NCBI GenBank assembly: GCA_025449115.1
Contig: JAHLKC010000030.1
Location: 270,756-334,755, forward strand
Length of the DNA: 64,000 nt
From: Chytridium lagenaria
Taxonomy: Eukaryota > Chytridiomycota > Chytridiomycetes > Chytridiales > Chytridiaceae
Reading direction: 5' to 3'
The notes under the pieces were generated by a model that was not told where the DNA came from, did not search any database, and saw only the letters and a list, made by a program, of their open reading frames with translations. Positions 34,941 to 44,939 of the stretch are shown piece after piece. Each line of letters opens with the position of its first letter. The stretch's first letter is position 1. Position numbers and translations under genes: made by a program.

Positions 34941-35605
34941 ATTGATATACCTTTTTTTTTTAAGACGTCATAGATTTTTTTTTTTCCAAATAAACAAACT
35001 TAATCTTTATAGATCGTCAGTCACCTTGGTTGCGCTTTTGACATAGGATCATGAAAAGTGCAAATACCATTGTATCTGTCATTCCTTTCATTAAGTATGG
35101 TAAGGAACTTATGCCTCAGTGACGTGAGGACACATACCACTGTCATTATTAGACACAGCACGTAAAAGTATGAAATACTCCACCACACATACGTCATAAG
35201 TATACGGCAAATTATTTATAAGTAACGCCAGAGTCGGCGTTAAAAAAGTAACCAAAGCTATGGAAGACATCAATAACCCCTTTGCCCTTTGCAGCATGAT
35301 GGTGCAACCGAAAAATCATTTTCTGAGCGGCTGGGTATATGCGCATACCGAGTTCTGAAGGTGCTCATGCCTCTTTGCGGCATCCCAATTGCCGCCTTCC
35401 TGATTCCCTAAGGGCATCACGACATGACGTAAAAGGCTAATAAAATAGAAGAGCCATATAAGAGTGAGAATACGTCATTCTAAGGGTTATAATAAAGGAT
35501 GTCTTCTCTTGGGGCTGCAGCCGAAGTGAAGATATTTAAACCCACGCGCTGTCCGTTTCCACCTTTCATCACCCACAGACTTCTTCACCCACCTCAAATC
35601 TCAAA
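34941..35605. other. Intergenic with promoter of the next gene
   Basis: A TATA-like ATATTTAAAC sits at about 35,532-35,541, some 70 bp before the ATG at 35,606. A minus-strand 62-codon ORF (35,297-35,109) starts with hydrophobic residues but has no other support. Confidence 0.4.
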
Positions 35606-36913
35606 ATGACTGCCATCATCCGTAATGCCGTCATTGGCCTTGCCCTTGTCTCATCTCTCACCTTGGCCTCTCCCGTCCCGGTTTAAATCCCATCCGCAAA
35701 CCCACGCCCAAGCCAGTTCCCACCGGTCCTGTCCCTACCCTTGCACCATATCCCTGGGAAGTCCTCTACCCTGGTGACTCGGCCATTTCACCGCTGGTGC
35801 TGCCTCACTCATCGACAATGAGCTTATCGTCATCGCTTCTGGAACCGGCATCTTGCATTACAACATCAAGGAGGGTTCCACCATTCAATACCATGTCCCT
35901 ACCAACTTTGTTCTGGATGCTTGGGGTGCTTCCAAGAATGAAGTCTGGGCCGTCGGAACCAACAAGCCTGGATCCAGGGATGCACAGCTTGGACGTTTTG
36001 ATGGAAATCAGTGGTCGGATGTTTTATTGTAAGTTGTTGTGCTAACCCTAATGCTATGATGATTCATTATCTAATCTTTTTCTTTCTTACACGCTTATTA
36101 GGGGTTTCCAGATGCCGATCTCCGTCACTTTGCGTGCAATTCACGGCACTTCAGCTTCCAACGTCTGGGTCGCGGGTGGCACCGGTGAAATGCCCGGAGG
36201 CGGTGTAGGTGGGAGGACATTTATCCTTCTCCACTTTGACGGTGTCCGCTGGACCAAGGTGATTGACGGCACTTACTACACCGGTATCTCTGTATTTGCT
36301 CGCGGTAACGACGTTTGGGTTGGTCGTTGACGGTACCCTCCTTCACAGCTCGGATGGCTTCAAGACTCGCAGAATCGTCGAGAATGAGGGAACCAGCTTT
36401 GATACTGGTGTGCAAGGTATCTGGGGTTCGCCGACTTCGACCACGTCGGATCTTTACATTGCTTGCAATGATGGGTTGAAGATTGTTACGAATGTGGGTT
36501 GCAAGTCAAAGTCTAGTTCAGTCTCCTGCCAGACAATGTCCTCTTTGGGGGATGCACCGAACCGTGGCAACACGGGTTACGGAACTGCTACTGTTTTGGG
36601 TGGATTCCCTGGATTGCCTGATTCCGTGGTCTACACGTAAGTTTTTTTTGTTTTTTTTCTTCTCACAGCTGCTCTCGCATCAGCATAATGCTGGATCTCA
36701 TGATTAAACTATAATTTTTTCTACAGCGCTGGCACTTATGGTTTCGGCGGGCTCTATGACGGCTATAACCTCGTTCAGGACAAAACCATCCCCGTCTCTG
36801 GTATCAACCAATCCACTTACCGCTCTCTCATGCTTGCTGCTCCTGACGCTGAAGGAAAGCAGTACATGTATGCCATGGCGAACGACGCTTTCCTGGCGAG
36901 ACGTCAAGTTTAG
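35606..36913 (+). CDS. Secreted beta-propeller-like protein
   Basis: The N terminus MTAIIRNAVIGLALVSSLTL is a signal peptide, followed by a Pro-rich region. The body has several repeats of the style EVWAVG...LGRFDGNQWSDVL, NVWVAGG...LLHFDGVRWTKV, NDVWV...GTLLHSSDGFKT and GIWGS...SDLYIA. In families with such repeats each one is a blade of a beta-propeller. Introns lie at about 36,029-36,103 and 36,638-36,727. The function is unknown; binding of a polysaccharide or protein outside the cell is a guess. Frame slips occur near 35,687, 35,785 and 36,330; the sequence is coherent on either side of each. Confidence 0.65.
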
Positions 36914-37846
36914 ATGATTATCAAGATAGAGCTATTGATCAAGCCAATGTTTATTTATTTTTTTTTCCCCCATGAGGATCCTTGATTTTATCCATGTTAC
37001 AAAGACTTTGGGGTGGTTTGACCCCGTGTCTGAGCTCACCTTATTTTTATTTCTTGCATAGTGATTCCGCACTGCATTTCAACACGGTTTTAGACAATAA
37101 ACTTAAACAGCATTACGTTTAATGCTCTTGGCACATATCGCATCATGTCTAATGTTTTAAGTATGCTACACCCTTTTTTTCTCACTTGCATCACGTTTAA
37201 TGTTCGTAGCACATATCGCATCACGTCTAATAAGAGCGAGGTCAGAGTCTTGGGGTAAAATTGCGTCAACGCTGAAGCTTTGGTAGTTGCAAAACTTGAT
37301 GGTTTCTCGCCGTTGCACATACGGAGCTGGGTCTGTCACAGCGTTTGGACTCGAGAAGCTGCAACGTTGATGGCTATACATAGGGAGCACCAACAATACT
37401 TAAGCAGGGCTTTTATTGGGTAATTTGGGTTGAAACGCGCGCGCATCGCGTTGACACACAACAATGGAATTCTTAATATCACGTCATTTAAACACCAAAC
37501 GGTGGCAAAGAATCAGGGAGTGTCAAAAACTTGACAAACAATACCAAAGTAGGTATAGCCAGCGTTTAAAGCCCCCTTGTCGTTCTTGTTTCAAAAAAAA
37601 AAAGCATTAAAATTGTCCAACAGTTTTTTTTCTTGTTTAGCCCCACCCATCACTTAAAAACGAGGCGGAGAAAAGACCAGCTTCAACCTCTTCCCGCTTT
37701 CAGCAACGTCCTCCGTTTCATTCCTCATCAAATCTTATTGACACCTGGACCTGGTCTTAAAGCAGCCAGCAAGCTCTCCGATCCAAGTCGGACCCCCTTT
37801 GCAATAAAAGTCTGCATTTGAAAAAGAAAGAGGACAGACTTGCAAG
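36914..37846. repeat. Intergenic with a ~44 bp direct repeat
   Basis: Two copies of a block containing CACATATCGCATCAxGTCTAAT occur at about 37,110-37,153 and 37,188-37,231. No gene is seen. An AATAAAAG motif about 40 bp before 37,847 may be the next core promoter. Confidence 0.5.
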
Positions 37847-39842
37847 ATGCTTTCCTTAACCCGCTCATGGGCTCCCTTCGCCGTGTTGGCATCGCTTCTG
37901 CTTCAGCAACATCAAGTATCTGCGTTTATTCCAGAAGATGGAAAGATCTGGCTGTGAGTGTCGTTAGCATCGATCTAGGGGAAATGGCAAGCATAGAGAG
38001 CAGTGTATGCTAACATATTCTTTGCAGGGGAGCATGGTACCAAAGACCCCAGGGAGACAAACCCACCCTCTTGAACAGCCGTCTCTCAAGGAACCTGTCA
38101 TTCTTCCAGACTGATTTTAACATCAACATGGAGATTGGACTGGATGACCCTACACCCGAGATCACTACGCAGGCATTGGATCAGGTTGATGAGACTGGAA
38201 CCAATGCAATTGTTTATTGGACCATGTAGGACCTTTCCTATGATTTTTGCTCTTTATCTTGATTTGGTTTTGTATATCTCCTAACTTTTTTTATCCCCCT
38301 TTTGTCGAAAAGCTATCCCAAGGGAGGTCTTGATGAAGTCACAGACGCTCAGATCAACGATGTCGCCGACCGCATCAAGCAGGCTGCCGACCGTGGCCAC
38401 CGTGTATTGATCCGATACGCCCCAGAGATGAACGGTATGTCTTTCTTTCTCTTCACCCTTTTGCCCTACCAATTTTTGTGGACTATATCGATTTGTGTGT
38501 CACATCCCGGTTCTTGTGTCTAAAACCTCTGAAACATGGCATTTGCTAATAACAGGTAACTGGTTCGCGTATGGACAGCAACCCGAGCGGTTCATTAGCC
38601 ACTGGCGTCGTGTTATCCCAATGATGAAGGCGAGGATTGGAGCTGCTGGTGCGGAGAATGTTAACTTCATTTGGGCTCCCAACTCGGGCAATGGGTAAGA
38701 AAGAAAGCAGAGTCTTCCTTTGCTTACAGTCGTAAATTAGATACCCATTCCGTGGAGGCAAATACGAGAACTTGACCTTGACTGCAACCTTAGACCAATT
38801 CAGTGATCCTTACACCATCTACTACCGTAAGAGAAGGATGATTCATTTTCACACCGCTTGCGTGATTCTAACTATTTTTCCATGTTGATAGCCGGTGACG
38901 ATTACGTTGACTGGGTTGGACTTTCTATCTACCGTTCGTATTGAGACTTTTCTTTTCGAACTAAATATTACATAAGTCAACCACTTTATTAATAATCCTT
39001 ATAGATTATGGCAGCTGGTGGCCCTGGAGGCAGAACGTTCCCCCTGGACCCGGACAATTCTCCGCCCAGATGTCAGGAAATGCCCTCCCCCCTCAGGAAT
39101 GGCGGGATCAGGGTACAAACTGGGGCTTCTATGATTTCTATGGCATGTTCTCTGGAGATGGCGTCGGATCAGCTGGTCTCAGGAGAAACTGGACTATTCC
39201 CAATGTTTCCGCTGGTGGCAAGCCCTTCATCCTTGCTGAGACTGGAGCCACTTTTCATTATGGTAAGTCCTTATTACATCATGCACTTAAATGTTGTTTT
39301 TTTTTTAACTTCCTTCGATTTCTTCAGGTTGGAATCCTAATGGGCCTAATTTCACTGAGCTCCGGGACACTCCTATCCCCAGTGTTACTTTCCCTTCTAC
39401 TCGTCTTGAAGTGAAGCGGGGATGGTGGAATGAAATTTTTGACTACGCCCTTGAGCACCCCAATTTTAAGGCTGTCTGTTCGTTTGAATTCTCTAAAAAT
39501 GAGGAGGACACCATCCGTGCGTTTGGTATGATGGGTCAGCCACCTTCAGGTGGAGATCCCCAGGATGATGTCGTTGCCAGAGCTTTGGTTGAGGATCTCG
39601 CTGGCAGAGGCAACATTGAGTGGGCGAGTCCTTTGACGAGAGTGCTAACCACGTCCACGTCGGCTGCTACAACTGCAAGGACTACTGCGTCCGCCACTAC
39701 TGCTACAACAGCTACTCCTACGGTGGTTACGACTACACAGAAGAGTGCTTCCGTGGCTGTCAAGGGTCAATCTGGACTCGGAGTTTTGGAGATGGCATTG
39801 TTTTTGCCTGTGATGGCCGCCGTGTTGGCTTTGTTCCAGTGA
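37847..39842 (+). CDS. GPI-anchored glycoside hydrolase family 26 (beta-mannanase-like)
   Basis: GH26 enzymes mostly hydrolyse beta-1,4-mannan and related plant polysaccharides by a retaining mechanism. The signal peptide is followed by the first conserved block (LGAWYQRPQGD). Family hallmarks are RYAPEMNGNWFAYGQQ (acid/base Glu in EMNG), FIWAPNSG, VDWVGLSIY, YGSWWPW and FILAETGATFHYG (nucleophile Glu). About seven short introns interrupt the gene (first at 37,954-38,037), all with GT/AG ends. A Thr-rich stalk and a hydrophobic tail (LFLPVMAAVLALFQ) indicate a GPI anchor. I see no frame break. It probably acts on the cell wall or a plant-derived substrate. Confidence 0.9.
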
Positions 39843-41034
39843 ACTTTGCCCTAAGTCTTGAGTGGTTATTATTATCTTTGTATTTGAGCGTCGTTCCTTC
39901 TCCTTTTTTTTTTACCTACTTTAACGTATTTTGCTTATGTGCATTTAACACGTATGCGTATCAGTGCGCTTTTTATTGCATTTTTAACTTGGTTATTTTC
40001 TTTTCTTTAACATGCATGTGTTCTTTTTACATTACCGCCCATCTTTCTTTTATCTACGTCTTCTTTTGTTGCTTTAACAAAGGCATTAAGTGATATTTTT
40101 TTAAGAAACTGGAAGGGTCTTTTTTTTCTTTTAAGTTTATGTTCTTTTACATTACTACCAATCTCTTTTACCTACGTCTTCTTTTGTTGCTGTCACAAAA
40201 GTATGGAGTGGTACGTTTTTCAGAAAAACTGGAAGTAGTTTAAAGTAAATTCGGTCCTCAGACCACATTACAAGCTTTTGTACGGTCAGAAGTGTCGGCT
40301 GCAATGGTCTCTCCATCGCCATCCTTCTTCTTTGCCGCGCACAGTATTGATTTCCAATCTCTGGCTTGGGGTAGCAGAAAAAAAACTAATTCGGAGGAAT
40401 TCAAAGACGGGCTCTACATTAAGAGGTTGTTTCTTTTTACGCATACCTTTTTCTCTGTGGCTGGCCATAAGCCGTAACATTTCGTATTTTAAGTCTAAAT
40501 GTGATGGCCAAATAGGACAATCGGCATGCGTCATGAACTTGAAACAAAATATGTCCTTGTTTCACCCTAAACTCAATTGAAGTTGAATTTCATTCAATTG
40601 AACTCTTTCACCGTCGTCGTTTTATCGGGTTGGCCAGCGCCGTATTACCTCGCCTTCTTGACGCCAGATTCATGTAACAATCCTTTATCACGTTTTGCAG
40701 TCAAAGTTTTTCAGCCAAGTTGCTGGGGAGTGTTCCACCATTTCTCGTGGAAGGTCTGCATTTTGTCTTTCAATATTAATTATTTGCAATTGAATAATTA
40801 CTATGTAGGTGTGGATTACTTTGTTGCCTTTGATGAAAAAGCCTTCTAACACTAATGTTCCTAAGGTTCTTCTTTTAAAATTATGGGGCGTAGATGTCAA
40901 CGGCGCCAAACGCCATTTTTGTTATATTTCTGCGCACTTTAAAAAGGATGCAGCTAAACTACTCTCTTCACTCAGTCACTCTACACAACACCTAGATCAC
41001 TTCTACACTCTTACAACCAAACGCCTCTCTCGCC
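39843..41034. repeat. Intergenic with ~95 bp direct repeat
   Basis: Blocks at about 40,019-40,111 and 40,140-40,236 share CTACGTCTTCTTTTGTTGCT and a closing GAAACTGGAAG-like end. No gene is seen. TTTAAAAAG at about 40,938 could be the Kazal 1 core promoter. Confidence 0.5.
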
Positions 41035-41630
41035 ATGCACGCATCCATCATCACCTTTGCCCTTTTGGCCATTGCTCCTACCCTCATTTCCGCTTCGGAA
41101 TATGACCCTAATGTATCTTGCGACCAAGTTCCAAATCCCTCCCCGTGACCGGGTGTCCCTCCACTGTTAAACCCATTTGCGGCTCCGACGGTCAAACCTA
41201 CCTCAACTCTTGCGTGTTTGCCAAAACTGCCTGCTTGAACAGCATGACCAAACTCTACGACGGCCGCTGCGAAGCCAAGGACGCCTGTCCTTCCCAGACT
41301 TGCGATGACGCGGAAGACTCCCCCGTGTGCGGATCTGACGGGAAGAAATACAAGAACTCTTGCTCATTCTTGAAGATGCTCTGCTCATACCCTGAATTCC
41401 CTGTCGCTATCACGCCTGTGGACGCTTACGGCGGTGAATGCAAGGCCGCTGATCCCGTTGAGCCATTGCCTTCCACAAGCTCAGCTTTAAGCTACGTCGC
41501 CACCAAATCGACTTCCCCTGTTCCAAAGTACACCAAGCCCAACTACCTTGTTGACAGTGGTGCTGTTTCCGTGAAGTCTGTGGCTGGCGTTGCTGCTTTT
41601 GGTGCTTTTGTTTGCGGGCTGTTCTTTTGA
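41035..41630 (+). CDS. Kazal-type protease inhibitor, GPI-anchored, gene 1 (one frameshift)
   Basis: Kazal domains block serine proteases by presenting a reactive loop. The signal peptide is MHASIITFALLAIAPTLISA. Two domains follow, each with the hallmark PxCGSDGxxYxNSC: KPICGSDGQTYLNSC and SPVCGSDGKKYKNSC. The tail is Ser/Thr-rich and ends in a hydrophobic segment (VAGVAAFGAFVCGLFF), a GPI signal. An A appears missing near 41,137 compared with gene 2 (CDQVP...SLPV), which throws the frame off between signal peptide and domains. This is probably a sequence error or a young null allele. It is closely related to gene 2. Confidence 0.85.
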
Positions 41631-42704
41631 TAGCCTTTCTTTATCGTTATTTTTCTCCTCCATTTCACGTGCTCTTGACACTGAAGTTCCCCTCTTTTTT
41701 AAGTCTCAACATCCCTATTCTTTTATACTCTTAAAACAGGTTGCTCCCCTTTTCTATTAGAATATCATTTTTCGCGTCTTCATTAGAATAAAAGAATAAA
41801 AGTGAGGCGAGTGCTAATTTCTTTTAATTATTTGCGTTTTTGGGCAATTTTTACGACTTACGGGTGTTTTCCACTCATCATAAAATCCTTTTTCCAACGT
41901 CGTTATATTATAAAGAAGTATTTTACGCGTAATTCTAAAAAACACAAGTGTCAACTCGACCTTTCTTTTCTCAACACATCAGCTATTACTTGAAGAAAGT
42001 TCTAAAAAAAAAATCAAATATGTATATAATTGTATGCATAAATAAAAAGTCGAGGGGCCGGGGAGGGAGATTTTCTCGGATGAGCTTCTCCTGCCCATAT
42101 TTCGAAAGGAATACATATACATTTAGACAGAGGTATTTTACTAAACATAATGGGGCAATGTTTGGTATTATAATTAGTGTGGTAAAAGTGCTTACCAAAG
42201 TTTACACAGCTCCTTTTTTTAGTTCTTCTACAATGGAAAATATGGAGTAAATCAAATAACACCCACGCTCAACGAAAATACCATAGTCTATGACGTCTTT
42301 TTTGATTTTAGTTTTAAAAACATGCGCCTTCATCCCTTGAAAATGAACTCCTTGTTTCACCCTGCACTGTTCATTGTGTTATTAAAATTTACTTCACACC
42401 TACATACTTTATCATGTCACGTTTCAAACAGGTGATTATAGTGTCCTTCGTTCGGTATTTCTTTTGGTATTCTGTAAGGAGAAAGGATGTCGGGGCGGTG
42501 TGTTGGTGCTGTGGATGATCACCTCCCCTGAAAGCTGGAACAGCAATTATAAGAAACTTTCCCTGATGTCCCCGAGCAATAAGGTCGCCTCTCGGCATTT
42601 AAAAGGAACTCGCTAATCTACTCACTCCCAGTATAAACACTGTTTCTACACTCACCTAATTACATACTCTCTTATATCACCAACACAACCTCATTCTTCG
42701 GAAA
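41631..42704. other. Intergenic; TATA box of Kazal gene 2
   Basis: No gene is seen. GTATAAAC at 42,631-42,638 lies about 70 bp before the ATG at 42,705. Confidence 0.5.
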
Positions 42705-43292
42705 ATGCACGCATCCATGACTACTCTCGCCATCTCCTTCCTCGCCATGGCTCCCACCCTCATTAACGCTGCCACGGCAATAGTCTGCGATGACGTCCCT
42801 AAAGTCCTTCCCGTGATCGACTGCTCTCCAGACGACGCTATCCCCCCAGTTTGCGGTTCTGACGGCCAAACCTACATCAACTCCTGCGTCTTCAGTAAAA
42901 CCAGCTGTGTGACCGGTATCACGAAGCTCTACGACGGTCGCTGCGAAGCCAAAGACGCCTGTCCTTCGCGTACTTGCAACGATGCCGAAGATTCCCCAGT
43001 GTGCGGATCTGACGGGAAGAAATACAAGAATTCTTGTTTGTTCGTAAAGATGCTTTGCTCGTACCCGGAATTCCCTGTTTCCATCACGCCTGTGAGTGCC
43101 AGCGGCAAATGTCGGGAGGATTCCGAGCCGTTACCCACTACCGCTGTGAGCTACACAAGTTTAGATTCTTCGGCAATCGCGTACACAAAGCCCAACAACC
43201 TTGTAGAAAGCGGATCTGCCTCCACAAAGTCCTCTGCTGCCATGGCTGCTTTGGGTGCCATTGTTGCTGGCGCTGGCGCTCTTCTTGTCTAA
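42705..43292 (+). CDS. Kazal-type protease inhibitor, GPI-anchored, gene 2
   Basis: This is the intact sister of gene 1 (195 residues). The signal peptide is MHASMTTLAISFLAMAPTLI. Two Kazal domains follow: PPVCGSDGQTYINSC...LYDGRC and SPVCGSDGKKYKNSC...SGKC. Then comes a Ser/Thr-rich stretch and a hydrophobic C terminus (AALGAIVAGAGALLV) suggesting GPI anchoring at the cell surface. The likely role is inhibition of host, competitor or self serine proteases at the wall. Confidence 0.93.
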   Translation: MHASMTTLAISFLAMAPTLINAATAIVCDDVPKVLPVIDCSPDDAIPPVCGSDGQTYINSCVFSKTSCVTGITKLYDGRCEAKDACPSRTCNDAEDSPVCGSDGKKYKNSCLFVKMLCSYPEFPVSITPVSASGKCREDSEPLPTTAVSYTSLDSSAIAYTKPNNLVESGSASTKSSAAMAALGAIVAGAGALLV

Positions 43293-43987
43293 GCCTGTTT
43301 TAAACCGATGCTATGATTTTTATCCCTTTCTGAGCTTCGGTTTTATTTAAAGCTTTTCGAATGATTTTCCCCCGTTTATTTTTTAAACAGATATTTAAGA
43401 TCGATATCATCAAAAATGTTTTTTTAGCTTTGATATAAATTATTGAAAACTCTTGACTCATTACTTCATGGTGTATGCTTTTTAGAAACCGTTGATATTT
43501 AAATATTTACATCTTTGTGCTTACGTAAAAGACAGTTTGTCAGTACAATTTCAATGCTTTTTAAACCTCAGTAACCTGTTAGTCTGTTTTCCAACTTGCA
43601 GAGGCATTTGACGTTTTTTATTTATTGTTCTAACGAACAAAACAGAAAGTCTAACGTAAGTCTACTATATAAGTGCATTATTATTGGTTGTTATTTTTAT
43701 CAGGGGCCCAGCAAAATTAATTCAGGGCTACGTCTTTGCGGAAGCCGCGACTGGGCCGCAATTTGTATATTAATTGGTGTGTTCAAAAGTCAACGCCATT
43801 ATTGACTTTGAGTGATGACCCACCCTCTCCGCAGCTCAGGGTCAAGGAATATTCTTTGGATTCTAATCTCTAATCGCCCAGTTCTTTGTGAAAGACGGCT
43901 ATTTCTTTGTTTATATAAAAGTGAAGGGCGTTACGGATACTTAAGGTCTTTCACTAGTCCCAAGAGCCTCAACCTCCGTCCACCACC
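43293..43987. other. Intergenic; TATA box of Kazal gene 3
   Basis: TATATAAAA at 43,912-43,920 lies about 70 bp before the next ATG. Nothing else is seen. Confidence 0.5.
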
Positions 43988-44692
43988 ATGAAATGCATTG
44001 CTATTCTCTTCGTTATCAGCGCTCTTTTCACCAAACTCTCTCTGATCGCCGCATCAGCAGCTGAAGACTGTGATAATCGCGCTTGCATCCTCATAGCTCA
44101 ACCAGTTTGCGGTTCTGACTTCCGAACCTATGGCAACTCTTGCATGCTCAGACTAGCCGCATGCTCCTACCCCAGCCTCAATCTCTCCAAGCTCAGTGAC
44201 GGGCCTTGCACCAACGTTGAATGTGACAAGATTGTCTGCCCCCCTGTGGACCCTAACCAACGTCTTTTCTGTGGGTCTGACGGTGTTGATTACACGGAGT
44301 GTGCTCTCGATGTAGCCAAGTGCAGGAATCCATCTCTTAACAGTATTCGTGACGATCCCTGCAACTGCGACCTCATTACCTGCACGGATGATGCAATTCC
44401 TGTTTGTGATAGCAACGGCAATGTTTACGAGAATTCGTGTGCTTTAAGGAAGAAGAGCTGTCAGACGAGTGCTGTTATCACACCTGTTTCTTGTCCTGGT
44501 ATTCTTCCTACATTACCTGCTACTGGAAAGGTTGCCACTGGTAGAGCCACTGTCACCATTCCCCCGACTGCTAGGCCAACGAACAAGGCCACTACCTCTG
44601 CTATTCCGATCACCAGTGGAACCATTAGAGCCTTAAGCGCGTTTTCTATCGCTGGCACTTTAGCTGTTGTTTTTGGTGCTTGCATTGCGTGA
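43988..44692 (+). CDS. Kazal-type protease inhibitor, GPI-anchored, gene 3 (three domains)
   Basis: The signal peptide is MKCIAILFVISALFTKLSLI. Three Kazal-like domains follow: QPVCGSDFRTYGNSC, RLFCGSDGVDYTEC (shorter, atypical) and IPVCDSNGNVYENSC (Asp for Gly after Cys). A Thr/Pro-rich stalk and hydrophobic end (FSIAGTLAVVFGACIA) imply a GPI anchor. It is more diverged than genes 1 and 2, so it is the older member of the cluster. The frame is intact. Confidence 0.9.
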   Translation: MKCIAILFVISALFTKLSLIAASAAEDCDNRACILIAQPVCGSDFRTYGNSCMLRLAACSYPSLNLSKLSDGPCTNVECDKIVCPPVDPNQRLFCGSDGVDYTECALDVAKCRNPSLNSIRDDPCNCDLITCTDDAIPVCDSNGNVYENSCALRKKSCQTSAVITPVSCPGILPTLPATGKVATGRATVTIPPTARPTNKATTSAIPITSGTIRALSAFSIAGTLAVVFGACIA

Positions 44693-44939
44693 AGACGCGA
44701 ACCGGCGCTAGTATCTATGATTTTTATCACCGTTGTTTTTTTTCTCTTCAATTCCCTCTGAGGGACTTCAAAATAAACACACTGTTGTAATCAAACGAAT
44801 GTTCTATTTCTGCCACAGGCTTTGTCGCTTTCGCATTTAAGGAATGTGAGAGTCAAAAAAAAAGCTACGTTGTCAATTTGACAGTGCTGAAGACGGAAGT
44901 CTCCAGTGATGACGGTAGTAATAAAGGGAGACTGAAGTC

